This document shows, piece after piece, positions 10,239-20,260 of a stretch of DNA of 64,000 nt. The DNA comes from Rhodospirillales bacterium 24-66-33. Lineage in GTDB: Bacteria > Pseudomonadota > Alphaproteobacteria > Reyranellales > Reyranellaceae. The first letter of the stretch is position 1; each line of letters begins with the position of its first letter. The translations under genes and the position numbers were made by a program. Location of the stretch: assembly GCA_002281855.1 (NCBI GenBank), contig NCHQ01000014.1, forward strand, positions 62,001-126,000, given 5' to 3'. Under the pieces are notes generated by a model. It worked only from the letters and a program-made list of their open reading frames with translations, searched no databases and had not been told where the DNA came from.

Positions 10239-10789
10239 TCCATCGCGGACTCCTGTTCTGGTCGGTCGTCGCCGTTGCCACGGCCGTGGGCCTGTTCACC
10301 GTGAAGTACAAGGTGCAGGACCTCGAGGAGAGTATCGACCGCACCAACCAGAAGATCATCCAGAGCCAGCAGGCCACGCACATCCTGCGGGTCGAATGGG
10401 CTCACCTGAACGAATCCGAGCGCATCGAAGTGCTCGCGCAGAAGCATCTCAAGCTCGAGTCGGCGTCCATCAAGCAGGTCGTCCGACTCGATCAGCTCAA
10501 ACCCGAATCTGTCCCCCCGCGGCGCGATCCACCACTTCCTTCCCCCCCACGAACGGGCAACGACGTCCCCTCGTCGAACTTGCCCGGTGGTGGTGGCCGC
10601 GTCGCAGCGGAGGCCGGCAGCCCCTCGCCGGCCTCCGCACCCCTTTCCCAGCGTTCCTCCGGACCCACGACGCCCCCTCGACCGGCCCAAATCCAAGAGC
10701 CGGCAACATCGGGTCCGGTAGGCGACGGCAAGAGCGCCGCAATCTCCATCGATGATATCCTCTCGCGAAATGAAGGGGGTTCCCGGTGA
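10235..10789 (+). CDS. ftsL: Cell division protein FtsL with long Pro-rich C-terminal tail
   Basis: FtsL is a bitopic division protein that binds FtsB and FtsQ and helps activate FtsWI. The 184-residue product has one transmembrane helix (residues ~5-23), then a coiled coil ([18 protein letters not shown]) and the conserved [16 protein letters not shown]. That core ends near residue 90. The remaining ~95 residues are low-complexity, rich in Pro, Ser and Gly, which is unusual since the family is normally about 100-130 residues. The DNA for the tail contains two strong palindromes (10529-10593 and 10607-10638), suggesting an inserted element. The frame stays open and ends in ATGA overlap with ftsI. 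Confidence 0.9.
   Translation: MIHRGLLFWSVVAVATAVGLFTVKYKVQDLEESIDRTNQKIIQSQQATHILRVEWAHLNESERIEVLAQKHLKLESASIKQVVRLDQLKPESVPPRRDPPLPSPPRTGNDVPSSNLPGGGGRVAAEAGSPSPASAPLSQRSSGPTTPPRPAQIQEPATSGPVGDGKSAAISIDDILSRNEGGSR
10529..10593. repeat. Nested palindrome inside ftsL tail
   Basis: Three nested pairs of complementary arms are visible: CCACCAC (10529-10535) with GTGGTGG (10587-10593), GGGCAA with TTGCCC, and CGACG with CGTCG around the loop near 10567-10572. The structure is imperfect, with unpaired bases between the arms. It lies in the coding DNA for the low-complexity FtsL tail. Confidence 0.6.
10607..10638. repeat. Perfect 12-bp inverted repeat inside ftsL tail
   Basis: GCGGAGGCCGGC at 10607-10618 is the exact reverse complement of GCCGGCCTCCGC at 10627-10638, separated by 8 bases. 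Such a perfect long stem in a coding region is unusual and, with its neighbour at 10529-10593, suggests a mobile palindromic element. Confidence 0.75.
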
Positions 10790-12651
10790 AGCTGTGGCGA
10801 AAGTCTGCCTCGCCCGAACCGGCCGCCGCGGTAAACGCGGCGGCCGGCGCGCGTTACACCTCGCCCAAGGAGCGCCTGAAGGGCGACGTCCAGGAAACCG
10901 CGCGCCAGCGTCTGGTGATCGCTTCGGTGATCTTCGGCCTGGCCTTCACCGCGGTCGGCCTGCGCATGGGCTACGTCTCGCTGCTGCGCGACGGCGCCGA
11001 GCCGACGCAGCGCGTCGCCGCCCGCGGTGGCTCGATCCAGTCCGAGCGCGCCGACATCGTGGACCGCAATGGCGCCGTGCTGGCGACATCGGTCCCCGTC
11101 ATGTCGGCGTTCGTCAATCCGCACCTGCTGCTCGACCCGCAGGAGGCCGCGCGCAAGGTCGTCACGGCGCTGCCCGACCTCAAGTACGACGACGTCCGCG
11201 AGAAGCTGGAAGGCGACAGGACCTTCGTCTGGATCAAGCGCGGCCTGAGCCCGCGCGAGCACGACCGCGTCAACCGCCTCGGCATTCCCGGCCTCGATTT
11301 CCAGGCCGAGGAGCGTCGGATTTATCCGCAGGGTACGGCCGCCGCACACATCCTCGGCTACGCCAGTGTCGACAATACCGGCCTGGCGGGAGTCGAGCGC
11401 TACTTCGACCAGCAGCTGCAGAGCGGCGAAACCCTGCAGCTCTCGATCGACCTTCGCCTGCAGCGCATCGTCGAGCGCGAGCTCGCCCGCGCGGTCCAGA
11501 AATTCTCCGCGATCGGCGCCACCGGCATCGTCATGGACGCCACCAACGGCGAAGTCCTCGCGATGGCGTCGCTGCCGACCTACAATCCCAACAGCACGCG
11601 CACCCTCACGAACGAAGCACTGTTCAATCGCGCCACGCTCGGTGTCTACGAGCAGGGCTCGACCTTCAAGATCTTCAATACCGCGATGGCGCTCGATAGC
11701 GGGAAGATCACGCTGAACAGTGTGTTCGACGCGACTTCGCCGATCCGTATCGACCGCTTCACGATCAACGACGACCATGCCCAGCGCCGTCCTCTGAACG
11801 TCGCCGAGACGTTCAAGTTTTCGTCGAACATCGCTTCGGCCAAGATGGCGGTCGAGGTCATGGGGCCGGAAGGGCAGCGCGCCTTCTTCGACAAGATCGG
11901 CTTCCTGAAGCCGGTCTCGACGCAGCTGCCGGAAGTCGCGGGGCCGCTGTGGCCGCGCCACTGGATGAAGATCAACACCATGACCATCGCCTTCGGTCAC
12001 GGTATTTCGGTGACGCCGTTGCATCTTGCGATGGGCTCGTCGGCGATGATCAACGGCGGCATCCTGTACCAGCCCTCGCTGGTGAAGCGCGGTCCGGGCA
12101 GCGACAAGGGACGCCGGGTGATCCAGCAGAAGACCTCGGTCAGCATGCGCCAGCTCCTGCGTCTCAACGCCGTCGAGGGCACGGGCAGGAACGCCAACGT
12201 TCCGGGCTACGAGGTCGGCGGCAAGACCGGCACGGCCGAGAAGCCGGGCCGCGGCGGCTATCGTCAGAAGGCCCTGATCAGCTCCTTCGTCGGTGCGTTC
12301 CCGATGAACGATCCGAAGTTCGTCGTCATCGTCTCGCTCGACGAGCCGAAAGGCCTGCCGGAGACCGGCGGCTACGCGACGGCGGGCTGGGTGGCGGCTC
12401 CCTCGGTCAAGCTCATCATCGAGCAGATGGTGTCGCTCTACGGCATCCTGCCGGGCGACCTGAAGGACGGTCTGCCGCCCATCGAGATCGCCTCGACGCC
12501 GGTACCGCCTCCCGTTGCGCCGGCGCAGATCGTGCCGGCCAGCGTGCGCCGTTCTCCCGGCGACCATCGCAGGGCTCTGCCGGTCCGTCCCGCGCCCGGT
12601 CAGACGGCGGCAGCCCCCGGTCCGGCGGTACGTCGTGTTGCGTCTGAGTGA
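10786..12651 (+). CDS. ftsI: Division-specific transpeptidase FtsI (PBP3)
   Basis: FtsI is the class B penicillin-binding protein that cross-links septal peptidoglycan together with FtsW. The 621-residue protein has a short cytoplasmic N-terminus, one transmembrane helix (~residues 42-60), the pedestal domain with RGSI-like RGGSIQSERADIVDRNG, and a transpeptidase domain with the SxxK motif STFK (292-295), SSN (346-348) and KTGT (480-483). The last ~60 residues form a Pro/Ala-rich tail beyond the usual end. The start overlaps ftsL (ATGA). Confidence 0.97.
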   Translation: MKLWRKSASPEPAAAVNAAAGARYTSPKERLKGDVQETARQRLVIASVIFGLAFTAVGLRMGYVSLLRDGAEPTQRVAARGGSIQSERADIVDRNGAVLATSVPVMSAFVNPHLLLDPQEAARKVVTALPDLKYDDVREKLEGDRTFVWIKRGLSPREHDRVNRLGIPGLDFQAEERRIYPQGTAAAHILGYASVDNTGLAGVERYFDQQLQSGETLQLSIDLRLQRIVERELARAVQKFSAIGATGIVMDATNGEVLAMASLPTYNPNSTRTLTNEALFNRATLGVYEQGSTFKIFNTAMALDSGKITLNSVFDATSPIRIDRFTINDDHAQRRPLNVAETFKFSSNIASAKMAVEVMGPEGQRAFFDKIGFLKPVSTQLPEVAGPLWPRHWMKINTMTIAFGHGISVTPLHLAMGSSAMINGGILYQPSLVKRGPGSDKGRRVIQQKTSVSMRQLLRLNAVEGTGRNANVPGYEVGGKTGTAEKPGRGGYRQKALISSFVGAFPMNDPKFVVIVSLDEPKGLPETGGYATAGWVAAPSVKLIIEQMVSLYGILPGDLKDGLPPIEIASTPVPPPVAPAQIVPASVRRSPGDHRRALPVRPAPGQTAAAPGPAVRRVASE

Positions 12652-14125
12652 GCTCATGCGCCGGAGCGCCGACGCAAACGCGACCTCTTCCGCGCTGCCG
12701 CGCGATCCCATCCTCGCCGGACTGACGCTCGATTCGCGCAAGGTCCGGCCGGGCTATCTCTTCGCCGCGCTTTCGGGCACCCGGCAGGACGGCGCGGCCT
12801 TCGTGGCCGATGCGGCGAAGCGCGGCGCGGTCGCCATCCTGGCCTCGCCGGACGCGGAGTTGCCGCCGCTCGATGCCGGCATCGTCGTCGTCCGAGACGC
12901 CAATCCGCGCCGTCGCGTGGCGCTGATGGCCTCGGCCTTCGCCGGCGCCCAGCCCGAGACCATCGCTGCCGTCACGGGCACCAACGGCAAGTCCTCGACG
13001 GTGCATTTCATGCGCCAGATCTGGGAACGGATGGGCCTCCGGGCGGCAAGCGTCGGCACGCTGGGCATCGTCTCGCCGACCCTGGTGCGCGACGGCGGTC
13101 TCACGACTCCGGACCCCGTGCAGCTTCACGAAGATCTCGCCGCCCTGGCGCAGCAGGGCGTTTCGCACCTCGCCATCGAGGCCTCGAGCCACGGCATCGA
13201 CCAGCACCGGCTCGATGGGCTGCGCCTGGCGGCGGCGGCCTTCACCAATCTCACCCACGAGCATCTCGACTATCATCGGTCGATGGACGCCTACTTCGCG
13301 GCCAAGGCGCGCCTGTTCGAGGTCCTGCTGCCGCCGGGCGGCACGGCCGTCGTGAATGCCGACAGCGAGCGGGCCGAAACGCTGCGGGCGATCTGCGCGC
13401 GGCGCGGCATCCGCTTCTGGACCTACGGTGCGAAGGGCAAGGAATTCCGCCTGATCGCCGACGAGCCGACCCCGGCCGGACAGCACCTCGTGCTCGACGT
13501 GATGGGCACGCGTCGCGAGATCGATCTGCCGCTGGTCGGCGACTTCCAGGCCTCGAATGCGCTGGCCGCTCTCGGCCTCGTGGTTGCGACGGGCGGCGAC
13601 GCCGCGCCCGCCGTCGAGGCCCTCGCCCATCTGACCGGCGCCCCCGGGCGACTGCAGCTGGTGGCCCGCCATCGCTCCGGTGCCGCGGTCTATGTCGACT
13701 ATGCCCACAAGCCGGAGGCGCTCGAGACGGTGTTGCGGACGTTGAGGCCCTTCGCGCGCGGCAAGCTGGTCGTCGTGTTCGGCTGCGGCGGCGATCGCGA
13801 CCGCGGCAAGCGTCCGGTGATGGGAGAGATCGCCACGCGTCTCGCCGACCTGGCGATCGTGACCGACGACAATCCGCGCAGCGAGGAGCCGGCCGCGATC
13901 CGCGCCGAGATCCGGCGCGGCATCGCCGAGGATCGTCGCAACTGGATCGAGATCGCCGAGGGCCGGCACGCCGCCATCGCCGCCGGCATGGACGCGCTGT
14001 CGAGCGCGGACGACCTGCTGCTGATTGCCGGGAAGGGTCATGAGACCGGCCAGACGATCAAGGGCGTCACCCATCATTTCGACGACGCCGAGGAGGCGCG
14101 CGGGCTTGCCGGAGGCGGTGCGTGA
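12635..14125 (+). CDS. murE: UDP-MurNAc-L-Ala-D-Glu:meso-diaminopimelate ligase
   Basis: MurE adds the third amino acid to the peptidoglycan stem peptide. The 496-residue protein has the ATP loop VTGTNGKSSTVHF (TGTNGKS at 114-120) and the specificity motif DNPR (412-415), which selects meso-diaminopimelate over lysine, as expected for a Gram-negative. The GTG at 12635 (product MLRLSELMRR) was chosen because the LRLSEL block is conserved at the N-terminus of the family; it overlaps the ftsI end by 17 bases. A TTG at 12638 or ATG at 12656 is possible. It overlaps murF by 4 bases. Confidence 0.96.
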   Translation: MLRLSELMRRSADANATSSALPRDPILAGLTLDSRKVRPGYLFAALSGTRQDGAAFVADAAKRGAVAILASPDAELPPLDAGIVVVRDANPRRRVALMASAFAGAQPETIAAVTGTNGKSSTVHFMRQIWERMGLRAASVGTLGIVSPTLVRDGGLTTPDPVQLHEDLAALAQQGVSHLAIEASSHGIDQHRLDGLRLAAAAFTNLTHEHLDYHRSMDAYFAAKARLFEVLLPPGGTAVVNADSERAETLRAICARRGIRFWTYGAKGKEFRLIADEPTPAGQHLVLDVMGTRREIDLPLVGDFQASNALAALGLVVATGGDAAPAVEALAHLTGAPGRLQLVARHRSGAAVYVDYAHKPEALETVLRTLRPFARGKLVVVFGCGGDRDRGKRPVMGEIATRLADLAIVTDDNPRSEEPAAIRAEIRRGIAEDRRNWIEIAEGRHAAIAAGMDALSSADDLLLIAGKGHETGQTIKGVTHHFDDAEEARGLAGGGA

Positions 14126-15528
14126 GCGCGCTGTGGACCTCGGACGAAGTACGGGCGGCCCTGACCGCATCCTCGATCACGGTGCCGTTCGAAGCCCAGG
14201 GCGTGACGTTCGACAGCCGTGCGGTCGGAAAAGGCGATCTGTTCTTCGCGCTGAGCGGCGAAACGACCGATGGTCACGGCTTCGTCGCCGACGCCCTCTC
14301 GCGCGGCGCCGCGGCGGCCGTCGTGTCACGCGAGGTGTCGGGGGCGCACGGGGCGCTGGTCCGCGTTCCGGACACGATGAAGGCTCTGGTCGAGCTCGGT
14401 GTTGCCGCACGCCGTCGCAGCAGCGCGCGCATTGCCAGCGTCACCGGGTCGGTCGGCAAGACCAGCACCAAGGATTCCTTGCGCGCAATGCTGTCGGCGC
14501 AGGCGCCGACCTCGGCAAGCGTGGCGAGCTACAACAATCACGTCGGCGTGCCGGTCAGCCTCGCGCGCCTGCCGCGCGACGTGCGGTACGGCGTGTTCGA
14601 GATCGGCATGAACCACCCCGGCGAGATCGAGCCGCTCGCCCGCCAGGTCGCGGCGCATGTCGGCATCGTGACCAATGTCGGGCCGGTCCATATCGGCCAC
14701 ATGGGCAGCGAGGAAGCGGTCGCCGACGAGAAGGGGTGCCTGTTTGCCGGCATGTCCGAAGGCGCAGTCGCCGTGCTCAATCGTGACAGCCGCCACTTCG
14801 AGCGGCTGGTCCGGAAAGCCCGTGATTTCGGCGTTTCCCGCATCGTCGGCTTCGGTCGCAGCGAGGCTGCCGAGGCCCGCCTTGTCTCCTGCGACCTGCA
14901 GGATTCGGGCAGTGATGTTGCAGCCTTGATACACGGTCGCCGGATCGAGTATCGGCTGGGCGCGGCAGGGGAGCATTGGGTCTTGAACAGCATCGGCGCG
15001 CTGGCCGTCATCGAGGCCCTGGGCGCGGATGTCGCCAGGGCGGCGGTGACACTGGCTGAAGTGAAGGCCTCTCCGGGGCGCGGCGCGCGGCGCATGCTGG
15101 CGTTCGGCGGCGGCGCGATCGAGCTGCTCGACGAGAGCTACAACGCCAATCCGGTTTCGGTGCGGGCGATGCTCTCGGTCCTGGCACGGATGGAGCCGCG
15201 GCCGGGCGGACGGCGTATCCTGGCGCTGGGCGACATGCGCGAGCTGGGCGAGGGGGCCGACGCCTATCACGCAGGACTAGCCGATGCGGTGGCGGCGTGC
15301 GGTGCGACGCAGGTCTTCCTGTGCGGGCCGCACATGCAGGCCCTGTGGCAGCTTCTGCCGCCGGCGCAACGCGGCGTGCATCGGCCGGATTCGACGGCGC
15401 TGGCAGGCGATGTGGCTGGCGCGCTGAGGGCAGGGGACGTGGTCGCGGTGAAGGGTTCGCTGGGCTCCAGAATGAAGATCGTCGTGGACGCCATCGTGGC
15501 GGCCAGCGGCGGCGAGGCGGGACGCTAG
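14122..15528 (+). CDS. murF: UDP-MurNAc-tripeptide:D-alanyl-D-alanine ligase
   Basis: MurF completes the UDP-MurNAc-pentapeptide by adding D-Ala-D-Ala. The 468-residue protein shows the Mur-ligase ATP loop [14 protein letters not shown], the family block [18 protein letters not shown], and [15 protein letters not shown]. It starts with GTG overlapping the murE stop (GTGA) and ends 1 base before mraY. Confidence 0.97.
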   Translation: MSALWTSDEVRAALTASSITVPFEAQGVTFDSRAVGKGDLFFALSGETTDGHGFVADALSRGAAAAVVSREVSGAHGALVRVPDTMKALVELGVAARRRSSARIASVTGSVGKTSTKDSLRAMLSAQAPTSASVASYNNHVGVPVSLARLPRDVRYGVFEIGMNHPGEIEPLARQVAAHVGIVTNVGPVHIGHMGSEEAVADEKGCLFAGMSEGAVAVLNRDSRHFERLVRKARDFGVSRIVGFGRSEAAEARLVSCDLQDSGSDVAALIHGRRIEYRLGAAGEHWVLNSIGALAVIEALGADVARAAVTLAEVKASPGRGARRMLAFGGGAIELLDESYNANPVSVRAMLSVLARMEPRPGGRRILALGDMRELGEGADAYHAGLADAVAACGATQVFLCGPHMQALWQLLPPAQRGVHRPDSTALAGDVAGALRAGDVVAVKGSLGSRMKIVVDAIVAASGGEAGR

Positions 15529-15529
15529 G

Positions 15530-16621
15530 ATGTTCTACAATCTTCTCTATCCCCTGGCGGACCAGTTCACGCCCTTCAACCTGTTCCGGTACCTGACGTT
15601 CCGGTCGATCGCCGCCTTCCTGACGGCGCTGGTGCTGAGCTTCCTGATCGGCGGCGCGCTCATCCGCTGGCTGCGCAGCAAGCAGAAGCAGGGACAGCCG
15701 ATCCGCGACGACGGACCGGCCAGCCACCTCATGACCAAGAAGGGCACGCCGACCATGGGCGGCCTGCTGATCCTGATCACCCTGTCGGTCGCCACGCTCC
15801 TGTGGGCCGACCTGACCAACCGCTATGTCTGGATCGTGCTCGGCGTCACGCTCGCCTTCGGCGCCGTGGGATTTATGGACGACTATCTCAAGGTCACCAA
15901 GCGCAACCCGAAGGGCGTTCCGGGCAAGCTCAAGCTCGCTCTTTCCGTCGTGGCTTCCGGCATCGCCGTCTATCTGATCGCCCAGTCCTCGCCGCCGCCG
16001 CTGCGCTATGCGCTGGCGGTGCCCTTCCTCAAGGACGTCCTGATCCCGCTCGGCGCGGTGGGCTTCGTGGCCTTCGGCGTGCTGGTGATCGCCGGCACCT
16101 CCAATGCCGTGAACCTGACCGACGGGCTCGACGGGCTCGCGATCGGGCCGGTCATCATGGCCTCCGCCGTGTTCGGCCTGATCGCCTATGTCGTCGGCAA
16201 CTCGATCCTCACCAACTACCTCTATCTGCATCACGTGCCGCGGGCCGGTGAACTCGCGGTGCTGCTGGCGGCACTGGTCGGCGCCGGCCTCGGCTTCCTG
16301 TGGTTCAACGCGCCGCCGGCCATGGTGTTCATGGGTGACACCGGGTCGCTGGCCATCGGCGGCGCGCTGGGCGCGGTCGCGGTCGTGACCAAGCACGAGA
16401 TCGTGCTCTCGATCGTGGGCGGCCTGTTCGTGCTGGAGACCGTATCGGTGATCGTGCAGGTCCTGTCCTTCAAATGGACCGGCAAGCGGGTCTTCCGCAT
16501 GGCGCCGCTGCACCATCACTTCGAACAGAAGGGCTGGGCCGAGCCCACAATCGTCTTCCGCTTCTGGATCATCGCCGCCATCCTGGCGATGGCCGGCCTC
16601 GCGACCCTGAAGTTGAGGTAA
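15530..16621 (+). CDS. mraY: Phospho-MurNAc-pentapeptide transferase MraY
   Basis: MraY transfers phospho-MurNAc-pentapeptide to undecaprenyl phosphate, making lipid I at the inner membrane. The 363-residue polytopic protein has the Mg/substrate motifs [30 protein letters not shown] and FMGDTGSLA, and the C-terminal [13 protein letters not shown] block. It lies 1 base after murF and 2 bases before murD. Confidence 0.98.
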   Translation: MFYNLLYPLADQFTPFNLFRYLTFRSIAAFLTALVLSFLIGGALIRWLRSKQKQGQPIRDDGPASHLMTKKGTPTMGGLLILITLSVATLLWADLTNRYVWIVLGVTLAFGAVGFMDDYLKVTKRNPKGVPGKLKLALSVVASGIAVYLIAQSSPPPLRYALAVPFLKDVLIPLGAVGFVAFGVLVIAGTSNAVNLTDGLDGLAIGPVIMASAVFGLIAYVVGNSILTNYLYLHHVPRAGELAVLLAALVGAGLGFLWFNAPPAMVFMGDTGSLAIGGALGAVAVVTKHEIVLSIVGGLFVLETVSVIVQVLSFKWTGKRVFRMAPLHHHFEQKGWAEPTIVFRFWIIAAILAMAGLATLKLR

Positions 16622-16623
16622 CG

Positions 16624-18012
16624 ATGATCGACCTCGCCATCCTCAAGGGTTCGTCGTTCGTCGTGCTGGGGCTCGCGCGCTCCGGCCTGGCGACCGTTCG
16701 TGCCCTCCGGGCGGCCGGGATCGACTGCATCGCCTGGGACGACAGCGCTTCCTCCCGCGAGGCAGCGGCCGAGGTGGGCGCCCGGATCGTCGATCCGGTG
16801 ACGATCGACTGGTCGGGGATCGACGCGCTCGTGATCAGCCCCGGCATTCCCAGCACGCTGCCGGTCCCGCATCCGGTCGCGGTGGCCGCGCGCGCCGCCG
16901 GCAAATCGATCCTCTGCGACGTCGAGCTCCTGGCCCGCGCGCAGCCCGAAGCGCGGTACATCGCCATCACGGGCACCAACGGCAAGTCGACGACAACGGC
17001 GCTGATCGGCCACATCCTCCAGCAGGCCGGCGCGCGTTGCGAAGTGGGCGGCAATATCGGCCGCGGCGCGCTCGACCTCGAGCCGCTCGGGAAGGGCGGC
17101 CTCTACGTGCTGGAGCTTTCGTCCTACCAGCTCGAGCTCCTGCAGACCTTCCATGCCGATGTCGCGGTCTGGCTGAACATCACGCCAGACCACATAGACC
17201 GCCATGGCGATCTCGCGGGTTACGTGGCGGCCAAGAAGAACATCTTCGCGCGCCAGCGCGCCGGCGACTGCGTCGTGATCGGCACCGAGGACGCGTTTTC
17301 GCGCGACGTCGAGCGCGAGATGGCGGCGCGTCCGGGAATCGCCTGCGTGCCGGTGGCGCTCGACCGCCCCGTGGCCAACGGCATCTCCTATCGCGCCGGC
17401 ATGCTGGTCGACGCCGACGGCTACACGGTCGACTTCTCCGACGCGCTCACCCTGCCCGGCGACCACAACGCGCAGAACGCGGCCTGCGCCTGGGCGGTCT
17501 GCCGCTGGCTCGACGTGCCGCGCGAGACGATCGTCGCCGGACTGCGGACCTATCCCGGCCTGCCGCATCGCCAGGAGCGCGTCGCTGCCGTCGGCAAGGT
17601 CGTCTACGTCAACGACAGCAAGGCCACGAACGCCGACGCGACCGCGCGGGCGCTGTCGAGCTACGACGACATCTACTGGATTCTGGGCGGCCAGGCGAAG
17701 GAAGGCGGCGTCGCGCCGCTCGCCGCCTACTTCGACCGCATCCGGCATGCGTTCCTGATCGGCGAAGCCGCCGACCTGTTCGCCGGCCAGCTCGAAGGCA
17801 AGCTGCCCTACAGCCGCTGTGGCGACCTGCAATCGGCGCTCAACGCCGCGCATGCGCTGGCGCAACGCGAGGCTGCCGGACACGCCGTCGTCCTTCTGTC
17901 GCCGGCCTGCGCCTCGTGGGATCAGTGGAAGAGTTACGAACATCGCGGCGATGCCTTCCGCGCCATGGCGCGGGCTCTGCCGGGGGCCGAGAATTTGGGG
18001 AGGGCGGTTTGA
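16624..18012 (+). CDS. murD: UDP-MurNAc-L-alanine:D-glutamate ligase
   Basis: MurD adds D-glutamate to UDP-MurNAc-L-alanine in the cytoplasm. The 462-residue protein begins with the N-terminal UDP-binding Rossmann motif VVLGLARSGLA, then the ATP loop ITGTNGKSTTTALIG, LELSSYQLE, and the C-terminal VNDSKATNADAT and LLSPACASWDQW blocks. The ATG at 16624 was taken; the longer frame upstream overlaps mraY. Its stop overlaps the ftsW TTG start. Confidence 0.97.
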   Translation: MIDLAILKGSSFVVLGLARSGLATVRALRAAGIDCIAWDDSASSREAAAEVGARIVDPVTIDWSGIDALVISPGIPSTLPVPHPVAVAARAAGKSILCDVELLARAQPEARYIAITGTNGKSTTTALIGHILQQAGARCEVGGNIGRGALDLEPLGKGGLYVLELSSYQLELLQTFHADVAVWLNITPDHIDRHGDLAGYVAAKKNIFARQRAGDCVVIGTEDAFSRDVEREMAARPGIACVPVALDRPVANGISYRAGMLVDADGYTVDFSDALTLPGDHNAQNAACAWAVCRWLDVPRETIVAGLRTYPGLPHRQERVAAVGKVVYVNDSKATNADATARALSSYDDIYWILGGQAKEGGVAPLAAYFDRIRHAFLIGEAADLFAGQLEGKLPYSRCGDLQSALNAAHALAQREAAGHAVVLLSPACASWDQWKSYEHRGDAFRAMARALPGAENLGRAV

Positions 18013-19136
18013 TCCAGGTTCCGCGCGATGATCGCAGTGTGATCGGCCAGTGGTGGTGGACCGTCGATCGCTGGTCGCTCGGTGCGATCCTGGCGATCAT
18101 GGCCTTCGGCGTGATGCTGACGCTTGCGGCCTCGCCGCCGGCGGCCGAGCGCATCGGTGCCGACTCCTTCGTCTTCGCCAAGCGCCAGTTCCTGTTCCTG
18201 CCGCTGGCGCTGCTCGTCATGCTGTCGATTTCGCTCGCCTCGCCGCGACACATACGGCGGCTGGCGCTGCTCGTCTTCTGCGGCAGCATCGTGCTGCTGG
18301 CCGCGACCTTCGTGATCGGGATCGAGATCAAGGGCGCGCGGCGCTGGATCTCCGTGCCCGGCCTGTCGAGCCTGCAGCCGTCGGAATTCGTGAAACCGAG
18401 CCTCGCCGTGATCTCGGCCTGGCTGCTGGCGCAGAGCCGCACCGAACGGCGCGCGCCGGGCTATCTCCTGTCCACCCTGCTGGTCGGTGGCGTGCTGGCC
18501 CTGCTGGTCCTGCAGCCCGACCTCGGCATGAGCGTCGTCGTGGCAGCCGTCTGGGCCGTCCAGCTCTTCGTCGTCGGCCTGCCGATGTGGGTCGCAGGGT
18601 TCGGCGCGGTGGCCGGTGCGGCCGGCATGGTCGGCGCCTACTTCCTGTTCAGCCATGTGCGCAGCCGCTTCGACCGCTTCCTCGATCCGTCCTCGGGCGA
18701 CAACTATCAGGTCAACACCTCGCTCGAGGCTTTCATGAACGGCTCGCTGTTCGGCCGGGGACCGGGAGAGGGAACGGTGAAGGCGCAGCTTCCGGACGCC
18801 CATACCGACTTCGTGATGGCTGTCGCCGGCGAGGAATTCGGCCTCATCGTCTGCCTGATGATCCTGTGCCTCTTCGCCTTCGTGACGCTGCGTTCGATGT
18901 CGCGCGCCTCGAAGGAGACCAGCCTGTTCATCACCCTCGCGGCCACCGGTCTCGCGGTCCAGTTCGGCCTGCAGGCGGCCATCAACATGGCCTCGACCAT
19001 TCAGCTGATCCCCGCCAAGGGCATGACCCTGCCGTTCATCTCCTATGGCGGCTCGTCGGCGCTGGCGATGGCGATCTGCGTCGGCATGCTGCTGTCCCTC
19101 ACGCGCGAACATGCCGGCCTCCGGGAGGCCGTATGA
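18009..19136 (+). CDS. ftsW: Septal peptidoglycan polymerase FtsW
   Basis: FtsW is the SEDS-family glycosyltransferase that polymerises lipid II at the septum together with FtsI. The 375-residue protein has about ten hydrophobic segments and the SEDS motifs KGARRWISVPG, LQPSEFVKPSLA, the DF region PDAHTDFVMAVAGEEFG, and GMTLPFISYGGSSALA. No ATG fits; the TTG at 18009 overlaps the murD stop (TTGA) as in other junctions of this cluster. A GTG at 18039 is the alternative and would shorten it by ten residues. The stop overlaps murG. Confidence 0.95.
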   Translation: MIQVPRDDRSVIGQWWWTVDRWSLGAILAIMAFGVMLTLAASPPAAERIGADSFVFAKRQFLFLPLALLVMLSISLASPRHIRRLALLVFCGSIVLLAATFVIGIEIKGARRWISVPGLSSLQPSEFVKPSLAVISAWLLAQSRTERRAPGYLLSTLLVGGVLALLVLQPDLGMSVVVAAVWAVQLFVVGLPMWVAGFGAVAGAAGMVGAYFLFSHVRSRFDRFLDPSSGDNYQVNTSLEAFMNGSLFGRGPGEGTVKAQLPDAHTDFVMAVAGEEFGLIVCLMILCLFAFVTLRSMSRASKETSLFITLAATGLAVQFGLQAAINMASTIQLIPAKGMTLPFISYGGSSALAMAICVGMLLSLTREHAGLREAV

Positions 19137-20260
19137 CGCAAGTCCAGCGCCCCGTGGTTTTGGCGACCGGCGGCACCGGCGGGCATGTGTTCCCCGCCGA
19201 GGCGCTGGCCGGCGAGCTCGAGGCGCGGGGCGTGGCATTCACCCTGGTCACCGATTCGCGGGGCCGGCAGTGGCAGGGCGCGCTGTCGCGGCGGCCGATT
19301 CACTACATCCATTCCGCGAGCCCGACCGGGTCGCCGGTGAAGAAGGTTCTGGCGCTCTTTTCGCTGGCCCTCGGCCTGTTCGACGCCTGGCGGGCGCTGG
19401 GCCGCATCGGTCCGTCGGTCGTCGTGGGCTTCGGCGGCTATGCCTCGGTGCCGACCATGGTCGCTGCCCGCCTGCGTCGGTTGCCGGCGATGCTTCACGA
19501 GCAGAATGCCGTGCTGGGCCGCGCCAACCGTCTCGTGCTGGGCGGGGCGGGGCGCGTTGCGACCTCCTTCGCCCATACCCGCTATCTCGACGGGGATCCA
19601 CGGGCGCAACTCGTCGGCAATCCCGTGCGCGAGCCCGTGCGCGTGCTGCGCGATTCACCCTACCGTCCGCCGGGCGAGGGGCGAGTGATCGATCTCCTGG
19701 TGTTCGGCGGCAGCCAGGGCGCTGCCTCGTTCGGCGAGGTCGTGCCGCAGGCCGTCCTCTCCTTGCCGCAGCTGCTGCGGTCGCGCCTGCGCATCGTGCA
19801 GCAGTGCCGGCCCGAGAGCATCGATCGGGTGCGCACGAGCTACGTCCGGGCGGGGGTCGTCGCCGAGATCGCGCCGTTCTTCGCCGATCTGCCGCAGCGC
19901 ATGGCCGCCGCGCATCTCGTGATCGGCCGCTCCGGCGCCTCGACGGTGGCCGAGCTGGCGGCGATCGGCCGGCCGTCCATCCTGGTTCCCTATCCCTACG
20001 CCGCCGACGATCATCAGACCGCCAATGCGCGGGCCTTCGAGGCGACGGGCGCCTGCATCGTGCTGCCGCACGCCTCTTTCACCGCCGCCACCCTGGCGGG
20101 CCATCTCGTATCCCTGACCGAGGAGCCCGAGCGCCTTGCGGCGATGGCGGGAGCGGCTCACGCGGCCGGCCGCCCCGATGCTGCTGCCCGGCTGGCGGAC
20201 GTCGTCGGTGAATTCGTTTCTCTTCCCCTTTCGCCTTCAGCCACGGGAGTCGCCGCATGA
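19133..20260 (+). CDS. murG: Lipid II synthase MurG
   Basis: MurG transfers GlcNAc from UDP-GlcNAc to lipid I, giving lipid II, at the inner face of the membrane. The 375-residue GT-B protein shows the N-terminal G-loop [15 protein letters not shown], the second G-loop [10 protein letters not shown], and the UDP-GlcNAc block [20 protein letters not shown] with [18 protein letters not shown] overlaps join it to ftsW and murC. Confidence 0.97.
   Translation: MTQVQRPVVLATGGTGGHVFPAEALAGELEARGVAFTLVTDSRGRQWQGALSRRPIHYIHSASPTGSPVKKVLALFSLALGLFDAWRALGRIGPSVVVGFGGYASVPTMVAARLRRLPAMLHEQNAVLGRANRLVLGGAGRVATSFAHTRYLDGDPRAQLVGNPVREPVRVLRDSPYRPPGEGRVIDLLVFGGSQGAASFGEVVPQAVLSLPQLLRSRLRIVQQCRPESIDRVRTSYVRAGVVAEIAPFFADLPQRMAAAHLVIGRSGASTVAELAAIGRPSILVPYPYAADDHQTANARAFEATGACIVLPHASFTAATLAGHLVSLTEEPERLAAMAGAAHAAGRPDAAARLADVVGEFVSLPLSPSATGVAA

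Noticed and set aside
10492..12741. 749-codon open frame antisense to ftsL/ftsI
   Set aside because: GC-rich codon bias leaves long antisense frames open; the sense strand encodes full, motif-complete FtsI, and the antisense product has no recognisable domain.
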